The notes beneath the pieces were generated by a model that worked only from the letters and a program-made list of their open reading frames with translations, searched no databases and was not told where the DNA came from. From Verrucomicrobiaceae bacterium (GTDB lineage: Bacteria > Verrucomicrobiota > Verrucomicrobiia > Verrucomicrobiales > Verrucomicrobiaceae): DNA of 64,000 nt. Both the position numbers and the translations under genes were made by a program. This document shows positions 8,155 through 14,784 of the stretch, one piece after another (position 1 is the stretch's first letter; every line of letters begins with the position of its first letter). Location: positions 310,001 through 374,000 of the forward strand of contig JADJPW010000006.1 in the NCBI GenBank assembly GCA_016713035.1, in the 5' to 3' direction.

Positions 8155-9570
8155 TCAGTCTTCCGCTGGCCCCTCAGGACACATTTTGACAATGCGCGGC
8201 CGAAACTCCCCCAGCACCTCCACGAGGTCCGTCTGCGCGGCCATGACGCCGTGGATGTCTTTGTACACGCCGGGCACCTCGTCGATGCCGGCGCTGAGGA
8301 GTTCGACGCCGGCGGCGGCGAGCTGCTTTTTCACGGAGCTCCAGGTGAAGCTCTGCTTCGCGGCGGAGCGGCTCATCACGCGGCCTGCGCCGTGGGAGGC
8401 GCTGTGGAGCGACTCGGGTTTCCCCTTGCCGCGCACCACGTAGCCAGGCGTCGCCATCGAGCCGGGGATGACGCCGAGCACGCCTTCACCAGCAGGTGTC
8501 GCGCCTTTGCGATGCACGATGACCTCGCGCTCCGCGCCGTTCACGACGTGCGTTTCCTTCCAGGCAAAGTTGTGATGGTTCTCGATGTCGAGCATGACAT
8601 GTGCGCCGACCTTTTTCGCGATGTGCTTGTGAATGAGCGCATGATTCGCCGCGGCGTAGCGGCCCATGAGGTTCATCGCGGCCCAGTATTCCTGGCCCGC
8701 CTCTTCCTCAAAGGTCAGCCACGCGAGGTGCTTCATTTCCTTCGGCAGATCGTAGCGTCGATCCATCGCGATGCGGCTGTAGTGCTGGCAAACCTGCGCC
8801 CCCGTGCCGCGCGAGCCGCTGTGGCTCAGCAGCGCGAGGTATTCGCCTGGTGGGATGTCGAAACCGCTCTCCTTCAGCGTGGCGGACTGCTGCGCATTCA
8901 CGTCCATGGCCCCGAACTCGACAAAGTGGTTCCCGGAGCCGCTCGAACCGAGCTGCGCCCAGGCCTTGTCTTTGAAGCGTCGCGTGATCGGCGAGACATC
9001 CCAGTCATCGTCCATGACCTCGTGCTGTCGCTTCACCTTGAACGCGCCGCCCATGCCAAAGCAGGTCTCGCTTTCGAGGATGTTCGCCAGCCGGTCCTTC
9101 TGACCCGCGATGGTGCCCGCCTTGCGATCATAAACCGAGAGCCGCATGCGACACGCGATGTCCACACCGACCGCGTAAGGGATCACGCAGCCTTCCGTGG
9201 CCAGCACGCCGCCAATCGGCAAGCCATACCCGATATGCGCATCCGGCATCAGCGCCCCCGCGACCGCAACCGGCAGCGCACACGCGTTCGCCATCTGCTG
9301 CACCGCTTGCGCCTCGAGGCCCGAGCCCCACTGTGCCCACGGTGCGAGCACATCGCGCTGCTTGTAAGCCGGTGCATACAGATCCCGCGCGAAGACCTCG
9401 CGCAGCGGATCGCCCAGAAACGCCTCCGGCTTCGCGATGATCGCGCCCAGCTCGTCCTCCAGCCGCGTCGAATCCCCACCCTGCGCCATGAATTTCGCGA
9501 TGAAGTCCATGCCAAACTGGATCGCCGCGCCCTGCGGCACGCCGAGTTGGATGAGGTCGTTGGGTTTCAT
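8155..9570 (-). CDS. rtcB: RNA 2',3'-cyclic phosphate to 5'-OH ligase RtcB
   Basis: 471 residues from the ATG at 9570 (MKPNDLIQLG). RtcB seals RNA ends left by endonucleases using GTP and Mn2+. Visible motifs: MPDAHIGYGLPIGG, VGVDIACRM with the metal-binding Cys, GSSGSGNHF, HSGSRGTG and near the C terminus LHSASHGAGRVMSR, which contains the histidine that is guanylylated. No rtcA, archease or sigma-54 regulator is adjacent. In bacteria RtcB repairs damaged RNA, including tRNA cut by toxins; the unusual tRNA array 3.6 kb away makes that context notable but no link is shown by the sequence. Confidence 0.95.
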   Translation of the reverse strand: MKPNDLIQLGVPQGAAIQFGMDFIAKFMAQGGDSTRLEDELGAIIAKPEAFLGDPLREVFARDLYAPAYKQRDVLAPWAQWGSGLEAQAVQQMANACALPVAVAGALMPDAHIGYGLPIGGVLATEGCVIPYAVGVDIACRMRLSVYDRKAGTIAGQKDRLANILESETCFGMGGAFKVKRQHEVMDDDWDVSPITRRFKDKAWAQLGSSGSGNHFVEFGAMDVNAQQSATLKESGFDIPPGEYLALLSHSGSRGTGAQVCQHYSRIAMDRRYDLPKEMKHLAWLTFEEEAGQEYWAAMNLMGRYAAANHALIHKHIAKKVGAHVMLDIENHHNFAWKETHVVNGAEREVIVHRKGATPAGEGVLGVIPGSMATPGYVVRGKGKPESLHSASHGAGRVMSRSAAKQSFTWSSVKKQLAAAGVELLSAGIDEVPGVYKDIHGVMAAQTDLVEVLGEFRPRIVKMCPEGPAED

Positions 9571-9748
9571 GGAGGTGAGGGGTTGGAGAGTTGGAGGAAT
9601 GAAATGATGGAGTCGTGGACGACGGGAAATGGGCACGAGGTGCCCGGCAGCGGTGTTCGTTCTTGGAGTGTGAAAGAGGCGGAGAGTTTTGAGCTGAATG
9701 CGAATCACGCGATTGCGAGTTGCGCTGTATGCCGTCAGGCTGGTCGCC
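9571..9748. other. Intergenic stretch between rtcB and the split gene
   Basis: 178 bp between two divergent genes, so promoters for both are expected here. No convincing -35/-10 pair or operator was recognised. Confidence 0.4.
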
Positions 9749-9771
9749 ATGAAGCAAGACGATCTTCCTGA

Positions 9772-10689
9772 GAGCCTATCCGGCAAAAAGTTGTAGCCAG
9801 TAAAAGCTGAAAGTGGAAGTTGGGCGATGCCAGCCAAGCCCTATCAACCAGCCGGTTACGATTCTGATCTCAGCGATGCGGAATGGGAACTCATCAAGCC
9901 TATCATCTACCCGGCTGGCGCGAAGCGTTGTCGAGGCAGGCTGCGAGCTCCCGACTCCGCCCGAATCTGTCTGGACACCATCCGCTATGTGCTCAAAACG
10001 GGCTCTCAGTGGTCGATGATCCCCAAGAACCTCGCGCCCCGCAGCACCGCTCACGACGCCTTGAGTAAATGGACCGAGCAGGGCTTGTGGCCCAAGCTCA
10101 ACGACGCCCTGCGCACCCAGACACGCCTGATGCTAAAAAAAACGCCATGCCCAGCGCCGCTGTCATCGACAGCCAAAGCGTCAAAGGCGGGCAGCTACCG
10201 GCTGTGAGCTGCGGTTACGACGCGGGCAAGAAGATCAGGGACGCAAGCGCCACGCGCTCACCGACACCAACGGCCTGCTGCTGGGCGTGGTGGTCACGCC
10301 CGCCGACGTGCAAGATCGTGACGGCGCAAAGCTGCTGTTGTGCATGTTTTGCCATGGCTTCCTGAGCCTGCTGATGATCTTTGCCGATGGTGGCTATGCC
10401 GGGAAGCTGGAGACCTTCGTGCAGAGCATGGGACAACTCTTCGGTCACGGAGCGAGTTTTGCCTTGGGGATCATCAAGAAGCTCGAAGACCAGAAGGGCT
10501 TCGTGGTGCTGCCGCGCCGCTGGGTCATCGAGCGCAGCTTTGGCTGGCTGGTGAAGCAACGCCGACTCACACGGGATCACGAGAAGAACCCGCGCCATCA
10601 CGAAGCCTTTGTTTACCTCGCCTTCATCGGCATCATGGCCAGACGCCTCACCTCGTTACAACCTGTCGAACCTTTTGCCGGATAGACTC
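9772..10689 (+). mobile_element. IS5-family insertion sequence, 918 bp
   Basis: Terminal inverted repeats start GAGCCTATCCGGCAAAA on the left and, read inward on the other strand, GAGTCTATCCGGCAAAA on the right (16 of 17 match). Both sides carry TGA (9769-9771 and 10690-10692), a 3-bp TNA duplication as expected for the IS427/IS1031 side of the IS5 family. The single transposase is in two frames joined at an A8 run. Insertion broke the small gene around it. Confidence 0.85.
9827..10685 (+). CDS. IS5-family transposase in two frames, with one further 1-bp deletion
   Basis: Frame 1 (from 9827) has the DUF4096-type N terminus: LSDAEWELIKPII, then IRYVLKTGSQWSMIP. At A8 (10135-10142) a -1 shift, typical of this IS group, would continue into NAMPSAAVIDSQSVKGG with the first catalytic Asp. 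A second break at about 10237 (ATCAGGGA where ATCAAGGGA would give KKIKGRKRHALTD) is a simple 1-bp deletion. The remaining frame reads LLLGVVVTPADVQDRDG, FADGGYAGKL with the second Asp, then RWVIERSFGWL with the Glu. The DDE set is therefore complete apart from the deletion, which may be a base-calling error. Confidence 0.8.
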
Positions 10690-11005
10690 TGAGCGATGGA
10701 AAGCGAAAGTCGCCGATTGGGTTTCACGCCTTGGGCACTCAGACAATGGCCGTTTGAGTGCCATGGACTTTCCATGCTCACATTCGGTGGACATCACCTT
10801 TGAAGACGGTTCCAAAGCTTCGTTCTACTATGCGATTTTGATCGAGGCTCCTGAATTAAACGAGGTTGGCGTCTTCACGGAGCACTGCGGCTATCACATC
10901 TTCCCTCTTGGCGGCACGCATGTGGCCCGCATTGAGCAATAGATCGGGAAGGATGAGGCATCGCACCACGGGCAGACACGCTGGGATTGCGGCAGGTGAT
11001 TTTTA

Positions 11006-12206
11006 AACCGCTAATATGACGCTGATTGGACGCTATACTCGCGTGCATCACAAACTTTCAAAACTGGATTGTGGTTTGAGATAGGGTGTTAGAGCTAGCG
11101 TTTACCATTGGTGATTGACCTCCAGCTTACAGCCCAACAGCTTCAAGACATCGGCGAAGCCCTTGAAGACAGCGACATCGAACAACGTTTTCACCACAAG
11201 CTGCTGGTGCTACGAATGCACCATGAAGGAGCAAGCCATGGCTTCATTGGGCGGTGCCTCAACATCAGCCAGCCCACCCTGCGCACCTATCTGCTAGAGT
11301 ATCAGCAGGGCGGCCTTGAACGTGTGCTCGAAGATCGCAGCTACCGCCCCTCCAGCAGTCTTGAGCCCTTCTAGCAGTGTCTGAAATGCTCCTTCGCCGC
11401 CGCACCGGTGGCTAACGCCAAGATGGCTGTGCAACGCATTGAGCAACTCACCGGCATACGCCTTTCCGAGAGCCAGTGCCGCCGCACCATGAAGCGCATG
11501 GGCATGTCCTTGAAAAAGAGCGCTCCACTGCCGGGCAAGGTCGATGAGCAACTCCAGCTTGAGTTTTACACCCAGGAGATGACTCCGCGCCTTGAGCAAG
11601 CGGCCAAAGGTGAGCGCAAAGTGTTCTTCGTTGATGCCGCCCATTTTGTGCTCGGAGCCTTCCTTGGCCTCATCTGGTGCTTTGCACGCCCCTTCATCAA
11701 AACGGCCCCCGGGCGACAGCGCTACAGCGTGCTCGGAGCGGTGGACTCACACAGCAAAGAGATCATCACGCATCGGACCACGGGCAATATCAATGCGCAA
11801 AGTGTGTGTGAACTTCTTGCCACGATCCGAGAAAAGCATCCGCACATCGCCATCACTCTCATAATGGACAACGCACGCTACCAACGCTGTGAACTGGTGC
11901 GCGAGCAGTCCCAGAGACTGGATATCGAACTACTCTTCCTACCCGCCTACAGCCCCAATCTCAATCTTATCGAACGCCTGTGGAAGCTGGTCAAAAAGCG
12001 CTGCCTCACCAACCGCTACTACCCCACCTTCACCGACTTCCGCCACGCCATCGACGATTGCCTCAACACTCTAAACTCAACAACCGAGGACCTCCACTCT
12101 CTGCTCACCTTGAACTTTCAGTTCTTCTCAAAATGAAACTTCATGCTGCGTGGGAGTATAATTCAGAGTTCAGGTATCAGCGTCTCATTAGCGTCAAATT
12201 AGCGGT
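11006..12206 (+). mobile_element. IS630-family insertion sequence, about 1.2 kb
   Basis: Imperfect terminal inverted repeats of about 32 bp: left AACCGCTAATATGACGCTGA, right (read inward on the minus strand) ACCGCTAATTTGACGCTAAT, both continuing through repeated GACGCT words. TA lies at both junctions (11004-11005 and 12207-12208), as expected for Tc1/mariner-like IS630 elements. It sits 60 bp after the split small gene. Confidence 0.8.
11108..12136 (+). pseudogene. IS630-family transposase with an internal TAG
   Basis: One frame, about 342 codons from a TTG at 11108 (or GTG at 11111), interrupted by a single TAG at 11372-11374 after SSSLEPF. The N-terminal half has a helix-turn-helix of IS630 type (HHEGASHGFIGRCLNIS). 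After the stop the DDE domain is intact: KVFFVDAAHFV (first Asp), LIMDNARYQRC (second Asp) and FLPAYSPNLNLIERLWKLVKK (Glu). A CAG to TAG change would explain the stop, so this copy is probably dead, unless the stop is read through or is an error. Confidence 0.8.
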
Positions 12207-12377
12207 TAGAATGCATCCGCAACCGCCACGGACTCGGAAAAGATAACAGCGCCACGGAGATGATTGGATGTCACCGTGATGACGCTGCCTCCAGCGGCGG
12301 ATTTCATCTGCCAGTGCCTGGTGTCGCAAATGGACACGGTCAGGCGTGGGTGCTGCTGCTGGAATGGAAAGGATGAA
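12207..12377. other. Unassigned stretch beside the IS630 element
   Basis: A minus-strand frame without a stop (SICDTRHWQMKSAAGG, then VITVTSNHL, ending ADAF) runs through most of this stretch and stops at the IS boundary, but it has no convincing start codon and I do not recognise it. It may be the remnant of a gene lost when the mobile elements arrived. Confidence 0.35.
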
Positions 12378-12911
12378 TTAGTCCCGCACGAGGGCGTAGA
12401 GCGTAGCGTCGTAAAACTGGCCGTGGCGCTGGTAGGCACGTCGCAGAAGAGGGGCTTCGACGAGAAAGCCGTTTTTCTCCAGCACACGGGCTGAGGCGAT
12501 GTTCAGCGCGAAGATGGGCGCGGTGATGCGCCGCACGCCGAACTCGCGGAAGGCGATTTCGACCATGGTTTTGACCACGGCGGTCATGATGCCGCGCCCC
12601 CAGTAAGGTTTTGCGAGCCAATAGCCGAGGTCAGACACATGCTCGCGAGCAGGCAAACCCGCATGCAGCTCGATTTCGCCGATCATGCGGCCCGATGCCT
12701 CCCGAATGGCCCAGATCGTTTGGCGACCGTTTCGCTGCACATCTCCTGCCGCGTGCTCGATCCACTTCCGCGCCAATTCGGGCGTGTAGGGATGCGGCAG
12801 GAGAAGCATGTGGCGGCTCACGTCGGGATCTTGCAGATGCGCTGTGAGATCGGCTTCGTCCGCCGCCGTGATGGCACTGAGATGGATTTTGGGAGTGACG
12901 CGGATGATCAT
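12378..12911 (-). CDS. GNAT-family N-acetyltransferase (RimJ/RimL type)
   Basis: 177 residues from the ATG at 12911 (MIIRVTPKIHLSAI). Order of motifs fits the RimJ/RimL-like Acetyltransf_3 group: DPDVSRHMLLLPHPYT near the N terminus, IGEIELHAGL in the core, the acetyl-CoA loop LGYWLAKPYWGRGIMTAVVK, then ALNIASARVLEKNGF and a short tail. These enzymes transfer acetyl from acetyl-CoA to amines of proteins or small molecules; the substrate cannot be told. It is single, between the mobile elements and the tRNA array. Confidence 0.88.
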   Translation of the reverse strand: MIIRVTPKIHLSAITAADEADLTAHLQDPDVSRHMLLLPHPYTPELARKWIEHAAGDVQRNGRQTIWAIREASGRMIGEIELHAGLPAREHVSDLGYWLAKPYWGRGIMTAVVKTMVEIAFREFGVRRITAPIFALNIASARVLEKNGFLVEAPLLRRAYQRHGQFYDATLYALVRD

Positions 12912-13025
12912 GATGCGTGATGGATTTGAGAAGGGTCGCCCGTGAAGGATGTGCGCCTCCGATTTCTGGATGTAAGCCGGACGTGATGCTGTTTCACCAA
13001 CAGGCGGTAAAGAGTCTGCTCTGAA

Positions 13026-13117
13026 CTTCGGACTTCGAGATTCCTTGTTCGGCGTTCGATATTTCGCTTGGGCTTTTTGAATGTCGAATATCGAACAAGG
13101 AACTCCGAATTTCGAAG
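13026..13117. repeat. Inverted repeat with TTCGATATTCG words
   Basis: Left arm 13026-13063 and right arm 13087-13117 are near complements made of TTCGNNATTC-like words, with a T-rich loop (GCTTGGGCTTTTTGA). It lies just after the last tRNA gene in the direction of transcription, so it may end the array transcript. Confidence 0.7.
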
Positions 13118-13133
13118 TGTTGCGAAAGTTGAT

Positions 13134-13208
13134 TGGTGGGCCTGCAGGGACATGCACCCTGCTAAACCGGTTAAAAGCCGGTTACTTCGCTGTCTAAGTT
13201 TCAGGCCC
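13134..13208 (-). tRNA. tRNA-Lys(TTT), altered elbow
   Basis: Acceptor GGGCCTG/CAGGCCC, A73 and encoded CCA. Anticodon arm ACCGG-CTTTTAA-CCGGT. T arm CAGGG-TGCATGT-CCCTG: G at position 55 instead of T. D loop AGACAGCG has A18-G19 instead of GG. Position 8 is A, not T. Last gene of the array. Confidence 0.8.
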
Positions 13209-13212
13209 GCGT

Positions 13213-13268
13213 AGAGCGGAGAACAGAGGACAGAGGTTTTGGCCCTCTGCCCTTCGCCCAGTGCTCTT
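13213..13268. repeat. Inverted repeat between two tRNA genes
   Basis: Left arm from 13213 (AGAGCGGAGAACAGAGGA and on) pairs imperfectly with CCCTCTGCCCTTCGCCCAGT (13243-13262) and the following bases. Same word-built hairpin style as at 7351, 8069 and 13026. Confidence 0.55.
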
Positions 13269-13279
13269 CGCTTTGAAAT

Positions 13280-13356
13280 TGGCAACCCCGGCGGGATTCG
13301 AACCCGCAGTTATCCGATAGAAAGTCGGATGTCTTGGCCAGTTAGACGACAGGGTC
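13280..13356 (-). tRNA. tRNA-Glu(TTC), canonical
   Basis: The only fully normal tRNA of the array: D loop with GG (AACTGGCCA), anticodon arm TCCGA-CTTTCTA-TCGGA, T arm GCGGG-TTCGAAT-CCCGC, acceptor GACCCTG/CGGGGTT, G73 and encoded CCA. It serves as an internal control against the altered neighbours. Confidence 0.93.
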
Positions 13357-13362
13357 ATGAAA

Positions 13363-13538
13363 TGGCGGAACGTCGTGAGCCGAGTGCCCTGGCGTGGGCA
13401 CGAGACAGACTGCCGCAGGCAGCCCGAAGGGTGAGCCCGCCGTGCGGCGGAGGGCGAATCAACTGTTCCTCATGCCTCGCGATGGCGGCACGATCTCGTT
13501 AGCACCGAGCCCCGGCACGCTGGTCCGGTTGACGTTCC
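13363..13538 (-). tRNA. tRNA-Ser(GCT)-like gene with an 85-bp insertion in the T arm
   Basis: Acceptor GGAACGT/ACGTTCC, G73 and CCA define a 176-nt unit. D loop ACCAGCGTG (A18-G19). Anticodon loop GTGCTAA gives GCT. A variable arm GTGCC...GGCAT follows, as expected for class II tRNA-Ser. The T stem CATGA/TCACG is separated by a 7-nt loop plus about 85 nt (13377-13461). That insert opens TGATTCGC, contains GTCTGTCTC and ends CACTCGGCTC, matching the family-A element in the DUF1670 pseudogene. Probably inactive unless the insert is removed from the RNA. Confidence 0.65.
13377..13461. repeat. Family-A palindromic element inside tRNA-Ser
   Basis: About 85 bp with nested palindromes (CCGCCGcacGGCGG, GCCTGCggCAGtc, GTGCCCacgccaGGGCAC). 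Start and end sequences agree with the insertion at 3026-3101. Exact ends are uncertain by a few bases. Confidence 0.6.
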
Positions 13539-13549
13539 ATGATTTGAGT

Positions 13550-13625
13550 GGGCACTCCCGGAAGGACTTTCGCCTCCAGCCTCCGCGTTCGAAGCGCGGC
13601 GCTCTATACATTGAGCTACGGGAGC
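13550..13625 (-). tRNA. tRNA-Arg(TCG), altered loops
   Basis: Acceptor GCTCCCG/CGGGAGT (G1-T72 wobble). Anticodon arm CCGCG-CTTCGAA-CGCGG. D loop AATGTATA lacks GG. T arm GGAGG-CGAAAGT-CCTTC lacks TTC. The encoded 3' end reads GCCC rather than NCCA. It deviates more than most members. Confidence 0.72.
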
Positions 13626-13631
13626 ATGAAA

Positions 13632-13706
13632 TGGTGCCCATGGCAGGACTCGCACCCGCACTGGCCCGCTTCTGAGGCGGTTGTCTCTGCGTTGGACTAC
13701 ATGGGC
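13632..13706 (-). tRNA. tRNA with Leu anticodon (CAG) but class I shape
   Basis: Acceptor GCCCATG/CATGGGC, A73, encoded CCA. Anticodon loop CTCAGAA. The variable loop is only CCAGT, whereas bacterial tRNA-Leu has a long variable arm, so aminoacylation by LeuRS is doubtful. D loop AACGCAGA with A18-G19; T arm GCGGG-TGCGAGT-CCTGC with G55. Confidence 0.78.
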
Positions 13707-13713
13707 ATTGAAA

Positions 13714-13789
13714 TGGCGGCCCTGGATGGATTTGCACCATCAACTCCGCGCTTCAAAGGCGCGTGCTCTGCTGATTGAGCTACAGGGCT
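13714..13789 (-). tRNA. tRNA-Gln(TTG), altered elbow
   Basis: Acceptor AGCCCTG/CAGGGCC with an A1-C72 mismatch, G73, CCA. Anticodon arm CGCGC-CTTTGAA-GCGCG. D arm GCTC-AATCAGCA-GAGC (A18-G19 where AATTGGTA is usual). T arm GATGG-TGCAAAT-CCATC, differing from the normal TTCAAAT only by G55. Confidence 0.83.
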
Positions 13790-13797
13790 ATCGTGAT

Positions 13798-13935
13798 TGG
13801 TCGGTCCGGCTGAACGCCATGCGCGATAGCGCACGACCCAAAGCGAAGCCTAACTGCGTAGGCTGAGAAGCGGCCAACTTGCACCAGCATCTTCCGGGTT
13901 ATGAGCCTGACGCTCTACCGCTGAGCTACGGACCA
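13798..13935 (-). tRNA. tRNA with CAT anticodon and a 63-nt insertion after the T loop
   Basis: Acceptor TGGTCCG/CGGACCG, A73, CCA. D arm GCTC-AGCGGTAG-AGC keeps GG. Anticodon loop CTCATAA (Met, or Ile2 if modified). T stem GCTGG and loop TGCAAGT are followed by 63 nt (13814-13876) before the 3' stem TCAGC. The insert holds two hairpins, AGCCTAcgcagtTAGGCT and GTGCGCtatcGCGCAT; the latter is shared with the tRNA-Asn insert in the other orientation. Confidence 0.72.
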
Positions 13936-13942
13936 ATAAAAA

Positions 13943-14019
13943 TGGTCGGATACCCCGGTGCTGCCCCGGGCTACTCTTGCTTCCAAGGCAAGCGAGTGCT
14001 GCTGGCTCTCTCGTATCCG
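13943..14019 (-). tRNA. tRNA-Pro(TGG), altered elbow
   Basis: Acceptor CGGATAC/GTATCCG with the CGG start typical of tRNA-Pro, A73, CCA. Anticodon arm CTTGC-CTTGGAA-GCAAG. Enlarged D loop AGCCAGCAGCA with A-G; T arm CCCGG-GGCAGCA-CCGGG with G55-C56. Position 8 is G. Confidence 0.8.
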
Positions 14020-14027
14020 ATGAAAAG

Positions 14028-14102
14028 TGGACGTGCGCCCCAGGCTCGCACTGGGTAACGCGGTTTTGCGGACCGCTGGCTCGGCTCTTTGCCTTGCGCA
14101 CG
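14028..14102 (-). tRNA. tRNA-Cys(GCA), altered elbow, C33
   Basis: Acceptor CGTGCGC/GCGCACG with T73, the discriminator expected for Cys, and CCA. Anticodon arm GCGGT-CCGCAAA-ACCGC: position 33 is C instead of the near-universal T. D loop AAAGAGCCGA; T arm CCCAG-TGCGAGC-CTGGG with G55. Confidence 0.78.
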
Positions 14103-14112
14103 ATGATGAAAT

Positions 14113-14187
14113 TGGGCTTCTCAGTCGGTTCCGCCCCGACTCTGTCTCTTCCACAAAGAGAAGTGCTGCTATTACACTATGAAAAGC
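14113..14187 (-). tRNA. tRNA-His(GTG), altered elbow
   Basis: Extra G-1 opposite C73, the hallmark of tRNA-His, then acceptor CTTTTCA/TGAGAAG and CCA. Anticodon arm TCTCT-TTGTGGA-AGAGA. D loop TAATAGCAG with A18-G19; T arm GTCGG-GGCGGAA-CCGAC. Keeping the His identity pair argues that the gene is under selection. Confidence 0.8.
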
Positions 14188-14195
14188 GTCTGAAA

Positions 14196-14271
14196 TGGCT
14201 CCCCCGGTGAGATTCGCGCTCACATCATCCGATTTACAAGATCGGTGCCTTTCTCAGTCGGCCACAGGGGC
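14196..14271 (-). tRNA. tRNA-Thr(TGT), altered elbow
   Basis: Acceptor GCCCCTG/CGGGGGA (G1-A72 mismatch), G73, CCA. Anticodon arm CCGAT-CTTGTAA-ATCGG. D loop GACTGAGAAA; T arm GTGAG-CGCGAAT-CTCAC with G55-C56. Confidence 0.78.
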
Positions 14272-14281
14272 ATGGTGAATG

Positions 14282-14358
14282 TGGTGCTCTCACGAGGACT
14301 TGCACCTCGAGCCTCCGCCTTCGCACGGCGGTGTGCATGACTCTTACACTTTGAGAGC
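14282..14358 (-). tRNA. tRNA-Arg(GCG), altered elbow, rare anticodon
   Basis: Acceptor GCTCTCA/TGAGAGC, A73, CCA. Anticodon arm CCGCC-GTGCGAA-GGCGG. Anticodon GCG is rare in bacteria, which normally read CGU/CGC/CGA with an ACG anticodon edited to inosine. D loop AAGAGTCAT; T arm CGAGG-TGCAAGT-CCTCG. Confidence 0.78.
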
Positions 14359-14366
14359 TTTGAAAA

Positions 14367-14440
14367 TGGTGCGGCATGTCGGTGCTGCCCCGACGTGATG
14401 AGTTTGGAAGACTCGCATGTTACTGTTACATCAATGCCGC
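14367..14440 (-). tRNA. tRNA-Gly(TCC), altered elbow
   Basis: Acceptor GCGGCAT/ATGCCGC, A73, CCA. Anticodon loop CTTCCAA on stem GAGT/ACTC. D arm ATGT-AACAGTA-ACAT with A18-G19; T arm GTCGG-GGCAGCA-CCGAC. Confidence 0.8.
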
Positions 14441-14545
14441 TTGGGAATGTACTCATGGGCTTTAGCCCGTAGGGTGGTCTTCAGAGGGAGTCGGGTGCGA
14501 ATCCTGAATTGGGAAGGGCTGCGAGCTGAAGCTCTGGACTGCTTT
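14441..14545. other. Unassigned insert-like segment inside the tRNA array
   Basis: The only array interval without a recognisable cloverleaf. It begins and ends with direct copies of TTGGGAA (14441 region and 14509 region), holds palindromes GGGCTTTAGCCC and GAGCTGAAGCTC, and on the + strand contains a T-arm-like hairpin TCGGG-TGCGAAT-CCTGA. It could be a degraded tRNA, an inverted one, or another palindromic insertion. Confidence 0.4.
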
Positions 14546-14552
14546 TTTGAAA

Positions 14553-14627
14553 GGGTCGCTGGAGTTGGTATCGCGCCAACCTCTGCGGATTTTCAACCCG
14601 CTGCTCATCTGTCTGAGCCATCCAGCG
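14553..14627 (-). tRNA. tRNA-Phe(GAA), altered elbow
   Basis: Acceptor CGCTGGA/TCCAGCG, A73, then CCC instead of CCA. D arm GCTC-AGACAGAT-GAGC; anticodon arm GCGGG-TTGAAAA-TCCGC; T arm GTTGG-CGCGATA-CCAAC. A18-G19 with G55-C56. Confidence 0.78.
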
Positions 14628-14637
14628 TTTTGGAAAA

Positions 14638-14711
14638 TGGTCCCTCGGCGTGGTGATTCTCCACGGTCTTCCACTTATCGGGCGGGTGCTCTGCAGTTGA
14701 GCTACGGAGGG
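14638..14711 (-). tRNA. tRNA-Ile(GAT)-like, altered loops, C33
   Basis: Acceptor CCCTCCG/CCGAGGG with one mismatch, A73, CCA. D arm GCTC-AACTGCA-GAGC. Anticodon loop CCGATAA, again with C at position 33; its stem has one mismatch. T arm CGTGG-AGAATCA-CCACG lacks both TTC and the usual G-C of this array. A more divergent member. Confidence 0.68.
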
Positions 14712-14717
14712 TTGAAA

Positions 14718-14777
14718 AGGGTGGTTCAGCCGTCTCGGCTGAGTTTGAAGATGCAGTCCAAAGCACTGTACCACACT
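14718..14777 (-). tRNA. Truncated tRNA-like element
   Basis: About 60 bp between two array spacers. End pairing AGTGTGG/CCACCCT, TA at positions 8-9 and a D-arm-like CAGT-GCTTTGG-ACTG are present, as is a second hairpin CAGCC-GAGAC-GGCTG, but too few bases remain for an anticodon arm. Isotype cannot be given; the opposite strand folds almost equally well. Probably a remnant. Confidence 0.4.
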
Positions 14778-14784
14778 CTTGAAA

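Larger units (their letters stand above)
9749..10942 (+). pseudogene. Small gene of unknown function split by an IS5-family element
   Basis: Joining 9749-9771 to 10693-10942, that is removing the element and one copy of the 3-bp duplication, gives a continuous 90-residue protein: MKQDDLPERWKAKVADWVS at the start, FPCSHSVDITFEDGSKASF and IEAPELNEVGVFTEHCGYH in the middle, THVARIEQ at the end. I do not recognise the family. It is rich in short beta-like segments, has no signal peptide and no membrane segment. As the sequence stands only seven codons precede the insertion, so the product is lost. Confidence 0.75.

Noticed and set aside
7486..9771. A 761-codon open frame on the + strand
   Set aside because: It lies opposite the HNH gene and rtcB, is Arg/His-rich with no family resemblance, and runs into the IS boundary. 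It is a GC-driven shadow of the real minus-strand genes.
14441..14545. Selenocysteine tRNA, because of a TCTTCAGA stretch
   Set aside because: There is no 8-bp acceptor with matching 3' side, no long variable arm and no CCA; the fold fails.
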